Shown: one piece after another, positions 9,336 through 18,090 of the stretch
Numbering within the stretch: position 1 is the stretch's first letter
How the letters are laid out: the number at the start of each line of letters is the position of its first letter
NCBI RefSeq assembly: GCF_016909185.1
Contig: NZ_JAFBFH010000014.1
Location: 54,443 to 118,442 of the forward strand
Length of the DNA: 64,000 nucleotides
Direction: 5' to 3'
Source of the DNA: Siminovitchia thermophila
Lineage (GTDB): Bacteria > Bacillota > Bacilli > Bacillales > Bacillaceae_C
Translations under genes and position numbers: made by a program
The notes under the pieces: model-generated
Told to the model about the DNA's origin: nothing
Databases searched by the model: none
Seen by the model: only the letters and a program-made list of their open reading frames with translations

Positions 9336-10100
9336 ATGAAAAAGTTTTATGCTATTGTATTGATGTCTGTATTTTTGTTAGCTGCTAGTGCATTCCATTA
9401 CTCGGGGACAAAAAGTGATGTAAAAGCTACTCAAGTAGCAGAAGAAATGGAAGTTAGGGACCTCCAAAAACCGGCGGAAAATACGAAACCAGAAGAAAAA
9501 GTACTTGATACAACAGCCATAACTGCAAAAATATCAACGGCTACAGAGGAAACGAATAAACAAGCAGAAAAAGTAGAACCTGAAGAAAAGGCAAAACCTG
9601 AAGAAAAGACAGTGGATGCCGTAAAAAAAGAAGAAACAACTCCAGCGGTTAAAGAAGAGACAAATAAACAAACAGCAAAAAATGAACATAACACCAATCC
9701 AGAACAAGTAAATGAAGGAAAAGATACATCTGCCGAAGATGAGATCATTATTGACGGTACTAAATATGTTCTGGTTATGGATGAGAATAAACATCCCAAT
9801 TTAAGTGATATCATCATTGCCGTACGAAATCATGGTGCAAAACTATACGCTATTCCTGATAGTGATGTATTTATCATCATAAAGGATCAGAATCCTATTG
9901 CTTATATGAGTGCCGGAGTTTTAGAGGCTCTTCCGGACTATGCGGAATTGGTAAAAGATATGTTAACAAATAGATATGAGGGGTTTAAGGAGAATGTCGA
10001 CCTAGCCATACAAACAGGGGAAACGGTGCAGGTGAATTGGGGATCAACAGGGTACCATATTGAGTTAAAAGATGGATGGTTAATCGTTAACCATTATTAA
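9336..10100 (+). CDS. secreted Lys/Glu-rich protein with a small C-terminal domain
   Basis: 254 residues from ATG 9336, preceded by AAAAAGGAGGAGACCG; the upstream ATG at 9309 would include that site in the coding region. Residues 1-24 are a signal peptide or uncleaved anchor (KKFYAIVLMSVFLLAASAF). Residues 30-145 are low-complexity, built from E-K-P-E-E-K and E-T-N-K-Q units, likely disordered and wall-spanning. Residues 150-254 look folded (EIIIDGTKYVLVMDEN, then NHGAKLYAIPDSDVFIII, then WGSTGYHIELKDGWLIVNHY). I do not recognise the domain. It is probably displayed on the outside of the membrane. Solo gene with its own terminator. Confidence 0.6.
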   Translation: MKKFYAIVLMSVFLLAASAFHYSGTKSDVKATQVAEEMEVRDLQKPAENTKPEEKVLDTTAITAKISTATEETNKQAEKVEPEEKAKPEEKTVDAVKKEETTPAVKEETNKQTAKNEHNTNPEQVNEGKDTSAEDEIIIDGTKYVLVMDENKHPNLSDIIIAVRNHGAKLYAIPDSDVFIIIKDQNPIAYMSAGVLEALPDYAELVKDMLTNRYEGFKENVDLAIQTGETVQVNWGSTGYHIELKDGWLIVNHY

Positions 10101-10104
10101 AGAT

Positions 10105-10144
10105 AAAAACCCTTAAATTATTTGAAAAAATTCAAGGGTTTTTA
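10105..10144 (+). terminator. Rho-independent terminator
   Basis: AAAAACCCTT pairs with AAGGGTTTTT across an AT-rich loop, immediately after the stop at 10100; it may also act on the minus strand. Confidence 0.7.
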
Positions 10145-10254
10145 CGTTTCGGCAGACGAATATGGTTGTAACAAGTCCGGTTTCTAAGGGTTATTTTTTG
10201 CACTTCAGGCACACCATTCATTGCGCGCAACAGTGTATGATCGACGAAGGCTCA

Positions 10255-10965
10255 TCAGATAGACAATTTCCCTTGCTTGTGAAGGGATTCCCCTTTATCA
10301 GGGAGCAGGTTCTGGTGCCATACCGCTTTATCGACTAATGTATTGCTAGCAAACAAGCTCATAGCCCCGTTAAAAATATGCCTGGCTTTCTTCATTTCCG
10401 GATCGGATTGGCTAAAAGCGTATCCTGCGGCAAAAGCTGTCATATAATCCTCCCAATTGTTGTAATGGCTCTGTAGACGCCTGGCTATTTCTATTTTGGT
10501 TTTCCAAGCTGTTTCGCTTGTTACATACCCATAAACAGGGCCGATTCGGCTTAAAAAAATGGCCCATCCTCCTCCAAACGCAGCAATGTCTCCCGAAGGC
10601 AGTTGCGGAAGGAATTTATCAACAACCGCCCTTCTGGCATAGTCGGGGTGGTTCGTTGATGTTTCCATATATCTTTTGCGTGAGGCATCCGTCAAAGCCG
10701 ACAGATGAGCATGTATTTGTCTATATTCATCACGATAACCGTCATCCAGCAACCAGCGAATGGTGCTTTTGAATGATGCCGCATCGGTAATGTTCCAAGC
10801 GAGAAGAGCATTTTTCATAACCTGTTTTCGCAGCCAGCGTTCTGCCTTATGAAATTCATAGACATAATAGTAGTGGCCGAGAACACTGTCCGTACATATG
10901 GTAGAGAGGCAGCGGAAATATAACTCCAACTGCTTCCTTTTTTTGCGGCTGTATTGATGTAACAT
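10255..10965 (-). CDS. DUF1266 protein, third gene of the Hsp70 operon
   Basis: 236 residues from ATG 10965, chosen because AAAGGAG lies about 8 nt upstream and it begins 14 nt after the J-protein stop; the longer frame overlaps that gene. It matches DUF1266: AWNITDAASFKSTIRWLLDDG near residue 55-75, a GGGWAIFLSRIG segment near 140, and TAWKTKIEIARRL with NNWEDYM near 160-180. Soluble, no signal peptide. In E. coli, DUF1266 proteins YbeR and YbeU are encoded beside the Hsp70 HscC and its J-proteins (known), and the same association appears here, so a role as HscC client or partner is a reasonable inference. Biochemical function unknown. Confidence 0.75.
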   Translation of the reverse strand: MLHQYSRKKRKQLELYFRCLSTICTDSVLGHYYYVYEFHKAERWLRKQVMKNALLAWNITDAASFKSTIRWLLDDGYRDEYRQIHAHLSALTDASRKRYMETSTNHPDYARRAVVDKFLPQLPSGDIAAFGGGWAIFLSRIGPVYGYVTSETAWKTKIEIARRLQSHYNNWEDYMTAFAAGYAFSQSDPEMKKARHIFNGAMSLFASNTLVDKAVWHQNLLPDKGESLHKQGKLSI

Positions 10966-10978
10966 GAGTAACTCCTTT

Positions 10979-12310
10979 CTAAGTTGATAAAACTCGTCTA
11001 ACCTTCCATATTTTCCAGGCATTCCACAGTAAAAGGATGAGCAACAGGCCTGTAGAATACGGATGTAGATCAAAAAGCAGCGAAACAATCAAGTAAAGAC
11101 AAATATAAAACCAGGTTAATCTTAAAAACAGGAATGAGTGAAACAAGAAATCGTCTCGGAGCGGTTGCTTCCGTTCTGCAGGATCGAGGGTCTTGCCGTA
11201 CGCATTCTCCGCAATACACCAGTGGATATATGATCGAAAATGGAGCTTGTTTATTGCTAATGTCTCCTTTATCAACTCTCGGCCATCTGCCGTATTACCC
11301 AGCGCTAAATGGCAACGACCAGCCAAGACCAGCACATTTTGGTCCTTGTTCCCTTCGTCTTTGTTCAGAAGATGCATGCAGTCGGCAAGGGCGGCCTCAT
11401 ACTCCTGCTGATCATAGTAAAGCAGGGCACGCTGCCAATATCCATCAGGATCATCGGGTTGAAGAGCGATGACGCGGGTGAAGCATTCCAACGCCTCATC
11501 GGGCTTCCTTATTTCCAGATAATATTTCCCTCTCATTAATTCCAGATCGGGGTCGTCCGTGAACAGCCCATGGGCTTCTTCCAGCAAATCGCCTGCTCTC
11601 TCTACTTCCCCATTCATCAGCATATATTGGGCTGATTCTCTCAGATCCAAATATTGTTCGATATCGAAGGCGATTTCTTGATTAACAAAACAATCATATC
11701 TGAGCTCCATCGTTCCTTCAATTTGCCTGATCATATACTCTACAAATTCTTCATCATAATGCTTCAGCAGCTCTTCTTTGTCCTCGCGAAAACCGAATGT
11801 GTTGTCCAGCACTTCCCAAACGATACGGGGAAGATGATGATCATCTTCAAGGAAGGAAATGAGCCCATCCCGCAGCTCCTGGCTGTATTCCATCTCCCAT
11901 ACAATATCTTCGTCCATAAGGGTTTGCCAAGACTCGGGGGTGATGCGGGCGTAAAAATCGTCATATAGTTCTTTCACCTGTTGAAGAAACGCGTATACCG
12001 GATGGCGTTCGGTTCTTGGCTCCTCCAGCGGCACAGGGAAAAAATCATTTGAGTTGAAAAAGTGTTGCTCCGAATCAAAAGATTCCTCACTATCTTCATA
12101 TTGACTCTCATCCTCTTCATCCTGAAAAACAGGCAAGGAGGCAGCTTGGCTCTTAGCCTGTTTCATGGCGGCGTCGTAAGCCTCCCTAAGCCGCTGATAC
12201 CCTTTAGGATCATCTTCAGGATGGTGAAGTTTCAGCTTTTTGGCATAAGCTTTTTTGATGGCCGATTCTTCAGAGGTCGGATCAATCTCCAAAATATCCC
12301 AGATGCTCAC
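10979..12310 (-). CDS. J-domain protein with TPR-like repeats (DjlC-like co-chaperone)
   Basis: 443 residues. Residues 1-55 form a J domain ([19 protein letters not shown], then [20 protein letters not shown]). The canonical His-Pro-Asp that stimulates Hsp70 ATPase is His-Pro-Glu here. Residues 60-110 are acidic. Residues 230-370 carry TPR-like helical repeats ([58 protein letters not shown]). The C-terminus has two hydrophobic helices ([13 protein letters not shown] and [13 protein letters not shown]), so the protein is probably membrane-tethered with the J domain in the cytoplasm. It overlaps the Hsp70 gene by 4 bp (ATGA), indicating coupled translation. Best read as the dedicated co-chaperone of that Hsp70. 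Confidence 0.8.
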   Translation of the reverse strand: MSIWDILEIDPTSEESAIKKAYAKKLKLHHPEDDPKGYQRLREAYDAAMKQAKSQAASLPVFQDEEDESQYEDSEESFDSEQHFFNSNDFFPVPLEEPRTERHPVYAFLQQVKELYDDFYARITPESWQTLMDEDIVWEMEYSQELRDGLISFLEDDHHLPRIVWEVLDNTFGFREDKEELLKHYDEEFVEYMIRQIEGTMELRYDCFVNQEIAFDIEQYLDLRESAQYMLMNGEVERAGDLLEEAHGLFTDDPDLELMRGKYYLEIRKPDEALECFTRVIALQPDDPDGYWQRALLYYDQQEYEAALADCMHLLNKDEGNKDQNVLVLAGRCHLALGNTADGRELIKETLAINKLHFRSYIHWCIAENAYGKTLDPAERKQPLRDDFLFHSFLFLRLTWFYICLYLIVSLLFDLHPYSTGLLLILLLWNAWKIWKVRRVLST

Positions 12311-14010
12311 AAGAAATTCAACCGCCTTTCTACTTCTTCCAACCGTTCCTTAAACTGTTCGGCCGCCATTTTGATTTTTTGATCATCCTGCGTTTGTAGT
12401 ACACTTTCAAATTGTTGTATGAACAGCGCGATGGCATCACGGACTTCGCCGAGCGTCTCCTCATACAGACGTTCTCCCTTGGCGATCAACAACCTGTTTT
12501 CGGTGCGGTCCCGCGGATGGATTTTAATATCCTTCAATTCCAACAGCCGCGCTTCGATCTGTTCCTTTGTCATACTCCCGGCATTTTGCTCAATGATCGT
12601 CCGCTTCTTCTCGCCCGTCGAGACACTAATCACCTCGACTTCAAGAATGCCATTTATATCATAGGTGTATCTTACATCAATCATTTGCTCACCGGCTGGG
12701 GCCGGAGGCACTTTAATGTTCAGCTCTCCAAGTTTGATATTATTTTCGACTCGCCGGCTTTCCCCTTGATAAACATCTACCGTTATCCTGGTTTGATCAT
12801 CCCTTATCGTACAAAGCCGTTCTACCCTGCTGACGGGAATCGGTGTGTTCCGTTCAATGATCGGCAAGAAGTTTCCGTCGGAATATTGCCCGCTGCCTAA
12901 TTCCCGAACGACGCTCGTGCCGAGCGTATACGGGCATACATCCGTTAAAATGATCTCTTCCAACGCTTGATTCCGTTGTTTTAAAGCGGTTTGGATGGCC
13001 GCACCCAAGGCGACCGTTTCATCAGGATTGATATTTGTGTACGGCATTCTCCCGAACATACGGCCAATGACATTTTTAATGAGCGGCATTCGGGTTGCTC
13101 CGCCGATCATAATGACTGCATCCAAGTCTGAAGGGGACAGGGAAGCATCCCGAAGCGCCCGTTCAATCGGCTGGCGCAGACGAAGAATGAGAGGCTGAGC
13201 CAGCTTCTCGAACTCTGAACGGCTTAGCTGACAGTCATAAACTTCACCGTTTAAGGTCATGCTCATGTCCACAGTTGCTTCCTGGCCAATGGATAGCTTG
13301 CACCTTTCGGCCTGCTTGTAAATAGCCGCTTTCGTCTTCGAGTCGAGCGCTTCACTTTCAAGTTTGTGCGTCTTCATGAAATGGGAAATCAACAGCTCTG
13401 TAAAATCTTCCCCACCGAGAAAGTTATCCCCCGCAATTGATTTTACATCCATAACGCCCTCGAACAGCTCCAAAATGGACACATCGAACGTTCCGCCCCC
13501 CAGGTCAAACACGAGAAATTTCGTTTCCGGTTTTTCCTGATGCAATCCGTAAGCAATGGCCGCGGCGGTCGGTTCGCTAATAAGTCTCTCTACCTTCAAT
13601 CCGGCAATCTCTGCCGCGAGCTTTGTTGATTTCCGCTGCGCATCGTTGAAATAAGCCGGTACGCTGATAACCGCTTCCGTAACCTGTCTGCCAAGATAAT
13701 TCTCTGCATCCTCTTTTAGTGTTTTCAGCACGAAAGAGGAAAGCTCCTCCGAAGAGAAGGAGTGTTCTCCAAGATCATACTCTTTTTCCGAGCCCATATA
13801 TCGTTTAAAAGCGGATGCGGTCAGATGCGGGTGAGTCATGAGTCTCTCTTGGGCAATACGCCCGACCAAAATACTCCCATTTTCATCTACACTGACAATG
13901 GATGGAGTCATTCGCTCACCGAGTACATTAGGGATAATGACGGGTTTATCCTCCGTCCAATAGGTTACTAGACTATTGGTTGTCCCTAAATCAATTCCTA
14001 TCGTTGTCAA
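12307..14010 (-). CDS. hscC: HscC-type Hsp70 chaperone
   Basis: 567 residues from ATG 14010. The actin-like ATPase domain spans about 1-365, with [14 protein letters not shown] near 5, [17 protein letters not shown] near 113, [14 protein letters not shown] near 178 and [18 protein letters not shown] near 303. A beta-sandwich substrate-binding domain (about 370-490) and a short helical lid follow. Total length is close to E. coli HscC and well short of DnaK, and the gene is not beside grpE or dnaJ, so this is a specialised Hsp70 paralogue. It should be a cytoplasmic ATP-driven chaperone working with the membrane-tethered J protein encoded next. First gene of a three-gene operon. The operon looks richer in G+C than its surroundings, which may indicate horizontal acquisition. 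Confidence 0.85.
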   Translation of the reverse strand: MTTIGIDLGTTNSLVTYWTEDKPVIIPNVLGERMTPSIVSVDENGSILVGRIAQERLMTHPHLTASAFKRYMGSEKEYDLGEHSFSSEELSSFVLKTLKEDAENYLGRQVTEAVISVPAYFNDAQRKSTKLAAEIAGLKVERLISEPTAAAIAYGLHQEKPETKFLVFDLGGGTFDVSILELFEGVMDVKSIAGDNFLGGEDFTELLISHFMKTHKLESEALDSKTKAAIYKQAERCKLSIGQEATVDMSMTLNGEVYDCQLSRSEFEKLAQPLILRLRQPIERALRDASLSPSDLDAVIMIGGATRMPLIKNVIGRMFGRMPYTNINPDETVALGAAIQTALKQRNQALEEIILTDVCPYTLGTSVVRELGSGQYSDGNFLPIIERNTPIPVSRVERLCTIRDDQTRITVDVYQGESRRVENNIKLGELNIKVPPAPAGEQMIDVRYTYDINGILEVEVISVSTGEKKRTIIEQNAGSMTKEQIEARLLELKDIKIHPRDRTENRLLIAKGERLYEETLGEVRDAIALFIQQFESVLQTQDDQKIKMAAEQFKERLEEVERRLNFL

Positions 14011-14101
14011 AGAATATCCCTCTTTCTATCTGTGACTTTATTACATAAAATTCCACTTATTGGATCATCCTCTATTTCTATCCTATTTTAAAATGTTTTT
14101 T

Positions 14102-14266
14102 ATCGCAATCAATGCCGCTGAAAAATTCCCGGCAGGCTGAAATTTTCTTGGACTTGAACAATTCAGTAAAGGTGTATTTGTTTCTTCTGAGGGAAAGTCG
14201 ATGGAAATTTTGGTCATGAGCCAATGCATCGATCGACTTGAACATTCCTTTAACGAATTAAAATGA
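14102..14266 (+). pseudogene. short decayed frame, unknown
   Basis: A plus-strand frame with one stop reads IAINAAEKFPAG, stop, then NFLGLEQFSKGVFVSSEGK and MEILVMSQCIDRLEHSFNEL before TGA. Composition is protein-like but no family is recognised and there is no start or ribosome binding site. Confidence 0.25.
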
Positions 14267-15063
14267 CTCTTTATTTTGTGCAACGGATGATGAGGTTGCG
14301 ATGCGTATGAAAAAGGATTTTTATCCCCTTAGCACCCAAAATAGTTTTGGGAAGTTTCTAGAATAGGAGACTTCAAAGTTTTTTATTCATTGTCTTGACG
14401 GGTATACATAATCCTTTCATTTGTCTTCAATGAAATGGGATATGTCAGACAAAAACATTTTATGTGTAAAATCCTTATTGTCTAAAAAATATACCTTAAT
14501 GTACCTCGCATTCCATAACGATTGTGGCTGACCGCTATATCCCGGAAAACATGAACGATGGGGAGGTTATTACTGGGAAAAAGCAAGAACATTTGATTAA
14601 TGTGTTTACATGTTTTCAGCAAGATCACCCTAGCAGTAAGCTCTGCTTATCGGCATGAAAAAACAGCCTCAAAACTTCATTCTGAGCTTGAGATCCGACA
14701 TTCCATTTTTCCACTGCTTTGTCCCTTCGTCTCATTTATGAAGGCCATCCAACGATGTTGCGATGACACTTGGAATAAATCGTAACGCAACAGAAATTAA
14801 CAGCCCTATAAGGTGGAAAATCCGGTTCGCTTGTTGAGACGGGCATTGAAGGCCGAAAAAAAGGAATGGTGTGCATGACCTCAGAAAGTAATAAGATGAT
14901 CAGTACGATAATGTGATGGCGATGGAATGATTAATTAAGTCATTCTTAATTTACGGGATTGAAGCAGCCCGAAGTATACGTGAAAAACATAAGAAAAGCT
15001 CCGTAACGATCATAAAAGAAAGAGTCTGTGACACAACTAAATCAGCTGATGAAAAAACGAACC

Positions 15064-15290
15064 ATAAAGTGAAACTTCATTCAGTAGGGCTCCTACTGAA
15101 TGTTAGTTGAACCAATCGGGCATTTAGGTGCCGTTATCTCCCACTTAAACCTTTTATATTCACTCAAGCTTTTGAAGTGGGAGTCTTACGGCACATTACA
15201 TGCGGGATAAAGTGAAACTTCATTCAGTATGAGTTTTCTTCCATCTCCTACTGACTGTTAGAACCAATCGGGCACCTTACATGCGGAATA
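15064..15290 (-). repeat. dispersed two-hairpin repeat, locus A (two units, one shortened)
   Basis: Reverse-oriented copy. The first unit has hairpin 2 in its short-loop form (CATTCAGTAGG/CCTACTGAATG) and hairpin 1 with a fully paired inner stem (CTCCCACTT/AAGTGGGAG). The second unit keeps hairpin 2 but has lost most of hairpin 1, joining the CCAATCGGGC linker directly to the GCACCTTACATGCGG end. Confidence 0.9.
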
Positions 15291-15327
15291 AATGGTCCCA
15301 GTGTATCATACGCAAGCTTTTAGCGTA

Positions 15328-15455
15328 GTCAACTTATGTAGACTCCTGCGGGAATAGCTCGAGCTGAAGATCCCGCAGGAAAGCGACCTTTGCTTTCCGA
15401 GGAAGCTGAAGCCGGGCACGCGGAAAGCGAAATATGTTGACGTAGCGATGATAGG
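15328..15455. repeat. GC-rich palindromic repeat element
   Basis: About 130 bp with GACTCCTGCGGGAATAGC, then GATCCCGCAGGAAAGCG, then TTTCCGAGGAAGC and CGCGGAAAGCG. CCTGCGGGA pairs with TCCCGCAGG and CGCTTTCCGCG-type ends fold over. I recall very similar extragenic elements scattered through many Bacillaceae genomes; only one copy lies in this window. Confidence 0.6.
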
Positions 15456-15784
15456 GATTTTTTTACTCAAATAGGGGAGTGGACATAAGGTAAAAGCTGA
15501 TTGTTATTCGTAAGAATCTGAGAATAAAACCGTTAAGGTTTTCAAACTGGTGGTTACCCCTAAAAGTTAGAGTAGAAAGTCTCATTTTCGGGGGTAAGTA
15601 CCACTTGATTTCACGCGGTTTATTCATTTTTACAGGGGTATGTCCCGGCCCCTTTTTTGTTCGCGAACCATAGATTATCTGATGTTTCTCAATTATTAGG
15701 CCTTCATTGCTTGCCGTTAATCATTTGCAAATTCGAAGTTTCATTTACCCTTGTACAATAACTGCCTTTTGTATCCAATGGCTG

Positions 15785-16546
15785 TTATGCCAGATGGATA
15801 CGAACCCCTTGCTCTTCCCACAGATGTAAATCTAAACCTTCAGCTTCTTTTCCAGTAACGATATCGTCTATTTGCTTAATGCCGGCTACCTTGTGTAAGG
15901 AGACACTGCCAATCTTTGTATGATCAGCAACGACGATCACTTGTTTGGCGGCGCGAATCATTCCCCGCTTAGCGGAAACGAGATACTCATCAAAATGTGT
16001 TAATCCTTTTTTGTGATGGAGGGCAGGTGTCCCCAAAAAGGCCTTATGAACATGGAGTGTCCCTAAAACTTCATCCGTAATCATTCCATTTAACATAAAG
16101 CTATCAGGAAATAAAGTTCCTCCTGTAACGATCACTTTGATTGATTTCGCGGACCGCAGAATCGCCGCAATGTTTATATCGTTTGTTATGACAGTTATAT
16201 TTTTTCTATGAATGATGGCATTCGCGATATGAAGGGTTGTTGTACCCGAATCAAGAATGATATTTTCTCCGTCTTTTATTAGCTCTGCTGCCTGTTTGCC
16301 AATACGTGATTTTTCCTCGTATTGGACGGTGGTACGTTCTTGGAAAGGGGGCTCAGAATGTACTTCCTCATCTATCATGACGCCTCCATGTGTTCTAATG
16401 AGCAATCTCTTTTTTACTAATGAACGAATATCACGCCTAACGGTTGCCTCATGAACGTTAAAATGCTTAGCGAGATCTGAAATGGTAGTGGCGGTATTGT
16501 TTCTAACATACTTTAATATTTGTTGTTGTCTTTCCAATGGCAACAT
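15785..16546 (-). CDS. DeoR/GlpR-family repressor of the salvage operon
   Basis: 253 residues from ATG 16546, preceded by AGAGGTG. Residues 1-55 carry the DeoR helix-turn-helix (RQQQILKYVRNNTATTISDL, then HFNVHEATVRRDIRSL). Residues 70-235 form the sugar-phosphate-sensing DeoRC domain (ILDSGTTTLHIANAI, then TVITNDINIAAIL, then VIVTGGTLFPDS, the usual effector-site strands). It is divergent from the dehydrogenase/ABC operon and probably represses it until a phosphorylated sugar or polyol binds. The inverted repeat at 16744-16774 between the two is a candidate operator. Confidence 0.85.
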   Translation of the reverse strand: MLPLERQQQILKYVRNNTATTISDLAKHFNVHEATVRRDIRSLVKKRLLIRTHGGVMIDEEVHSEPPFQERTTVQYEEKSRIGKQAAELIKDGENIILDSGTTTLHIANAIIHRKNITVITNDINIAAILRSAKSIKVIVTGGTLFPDSFMLNGMITDEVLGTLHVHKAFLGTPALHHKKGLTHFDEYLVSAKRGMIRAAKQVIVVADHTKIGSVSLHKVAGIKQIDDIVTGKEAEGLDLHLWEEQGVRIHLA

Positions 16547-16743
16547 TGAATGCACCTCTTGAATCAATATTTGGATGTTCGAGAGAGGAACTCATCCTAT
16601 TCTATTATGCTCTTTTTTTTCTCTTTGTGCTTAAATAAGCTCATTTAAATTCAATTTTAACAGGTTCTTTACAATATATTAACAAAAAACATAATCATTA
16701 TTGATAATACAATAGTAAAATGCTAACTAAATCTAATTTGTTG

Positions 16744-16774
16744 TTCGTTTTTAACATAAATGAATAAAAACGAA
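16744..16774. promoter_or_regulatory. candidate DeoR operator in the divergent intergenic region
   Basis: TTCGTTTTTA (16744-16753) and TAAAAACGAA (16765-16774) are perfect 10-bp arms one helical turn apart. They lie midway in the roughly 400-bp gap between the DeoR gene and the dehydrogenase gene. Related AT-rich half sites with GTTCATTTTTG and TTGAACGTTT lie further downstream. Confidence 0.6.
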
Positions 16775-16944
16775 TAGTTTACCTATGGTTATACCGGTTT
16801 GTTTCACTCAAATATGTTCATTTTTGTTTAAGTAAGTGTTTACAAGCATTTTGTTTCTTAGTATCCTATTAATCGAACAGTTCAAAAATCACCTGTTTAT
16901 TTGAACGTTTAGATGTAATGGATAGCAGAAAGGAGCTCGACATT

Positions 16945-18036
16945 TTGTTAGAAACAAAAGAACAAATTCAATCCAATGTTTATCAATTGATAAAACCTGG
17001 TGTTTTTAAAGAAGTAAACATATCTCACCCCTTACAAAACGGGGAAGTAGTCGTTGAGCCTACTTTGGGAAGCATCTGTCATGCAGATCTCCGTTATTTT
17101 TCTGGTCAAAGAAGGCCTGAAGCGCTAAAAGAAAAACTGCCAATGGCATTGATTCATGAGGGGATTGGAAAAATAGTAAAAAGTAACTTGGACTCGCTGC
17201 CCGAAGGGACTCGGGTAGTCATCGTTCCCAACATTCCCGGCTACATTTTAGAAGGAAAGCAAGCAAATGATTGCTGTCCGATATGTCAAAAAGAAATGGG
17301 GGATAATTATTGTGAGCATAAGAGATTTTTGGGAAGTGGCTATGATGGGTTAACCCAAAGCAAGATAGTCATGCCTTCTTCTTGTGTGATTCCCATACCA
17401 AATGAAGTTCCAGATGAAATAGCTGTTTTATCAGAATTGTGCACAGTATCATATCAAGCGCTTCGTTCGATTAAGGAAAAGCTGCAAAACTCAACCGTCG
17501 CCGTTTTTGGAGACGGACCAGTAGGTTATATTACAGCCACGATGCTTACACACATATTTGGCATAAAAGAAGATAGACTTACAGTTTTTGGAGCGGATGC
17601 TGATAAGTTGAAACATTTTGATTTCGCGAAATGTTTCAATGTGTTGAATGATCATTTCTCAGAAGGCAATCAATATGATATTGCCATTGACTGTACAGGA
17701 GGCAAATTTTCCGAAAATGCCATCAATCAGGCGATTGATCTCTTAAACCCGCTGGGTGAAATCATTTTGCTTGGTGTTTCCGAGGAAAAAGTTTGGATTA
17801 ATACAAGAGATGTTTTGGAAAAAGGCATCTCGTTGAGAGGAAGCAGTAGAAGTTCATTCTCCGATTACCCGCCTGTTTTAAAAGCCATGAAAAACCCTTC
17901 TTACCAAGAGGCGTTAAGAGCGTTGCTTCCGAGAAAAAGGACAGAGATTACATCTGTAGAAGATTTGAAAAATGTAATGGATGACGCGCTTCAAAACCGT
18001 GGATGGGAAAAATGTTTATTAGAGTTCCATTGGTGA
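16945..18036 (+). CDS. TarJ-like polyol-phosphate dehydrogenase (MDR superfamily)
   Basis: 363 residues from TTG 16945, preceded by AAAGGAG (10 nt); an in-frame ATG at 16918 lacks a site. It is a medium-chain, zinc-type dehydrogenase closest in pattern to ribitol-5-phosphate dehydrogenase TarJ: SICHADLRYFSGQ (catalytic Cys region), LPMALIHEGIG, VAVFGDGPVGYITA (nucleotide-binding GxGxxG-like turn) and a C-terminal SLRGSSRSSF. A Cys-rich insert (CCPICQKEMGDNYC) could hold a structural zinc. TarJ interconverts ribulose-5-phosphate and ribitol-5-phosphate. With an importer and a glycerophosphodiesterase downstream, a catabolic role on a teichoic-acid-derived polyol phosphate is likely (inference); exact substrate unknown. 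Confidence 0.75.
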   Translation: MLETKEQIQSNVYQLIKPGVFKEVNISHPLQNGEVVVEPTLGSICHADLRYFSGQRRPEALKEKLPMALIHEGIGKIVKSNLDSLPEGTRVVIVPNIPGYILEGKQANDCCPICQKEMGDNYCEHKRFLGSGYDGLTQSKIVMPSSCVIPIPNEVPDEIAVLSELCTVSYQALRSIKEKLQNSTVAVFGDGPVGYITATMLTHIFGIKEDRLTVFGADADKLKHFDFAKCFNVLNDHFSEGNQYDIAIDCTGGKFSENAINQAIDLLNPLGEIILLGVSEEKVWINTRDVLEKGISLRGSSRSSFSDYPPVLKAMKNPSYQEALRALLPRKRTEITSVEDLKNVMDDALQNRGWEKCLLEFHW

Positions 18037-18090
18037 TTTGCAAAATTGTGCTTTTCAACAATAACAAATTGATGCGAGGGGGTACGTTGA

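Larger units (their letters stand above)
14011..15784. other. long non-coding stretch with repeats and remnants
   Basis: 1.77 kb without an intact gene. It holds a short decayed frame (14102-14266), a two-unit copy of the dispersed two-hairpin repeat in reverse orientation (15064-15290), and a GC-rich palindromic Bacillaceae-type repeat (15328-15455). Between 14290 and 15060 I see no recognisable gene; a frame near 14525-14640 reads DRYIPENMNDGEVITGKKQE but has no start or family match. Confidence 0.6.

Noticed and set aside
14083..14283. Minus-strand frame of 66 codons
   Set aside because: The opposite strand shows a better coding pattern with one stop; the minus frame is likely its shadow.
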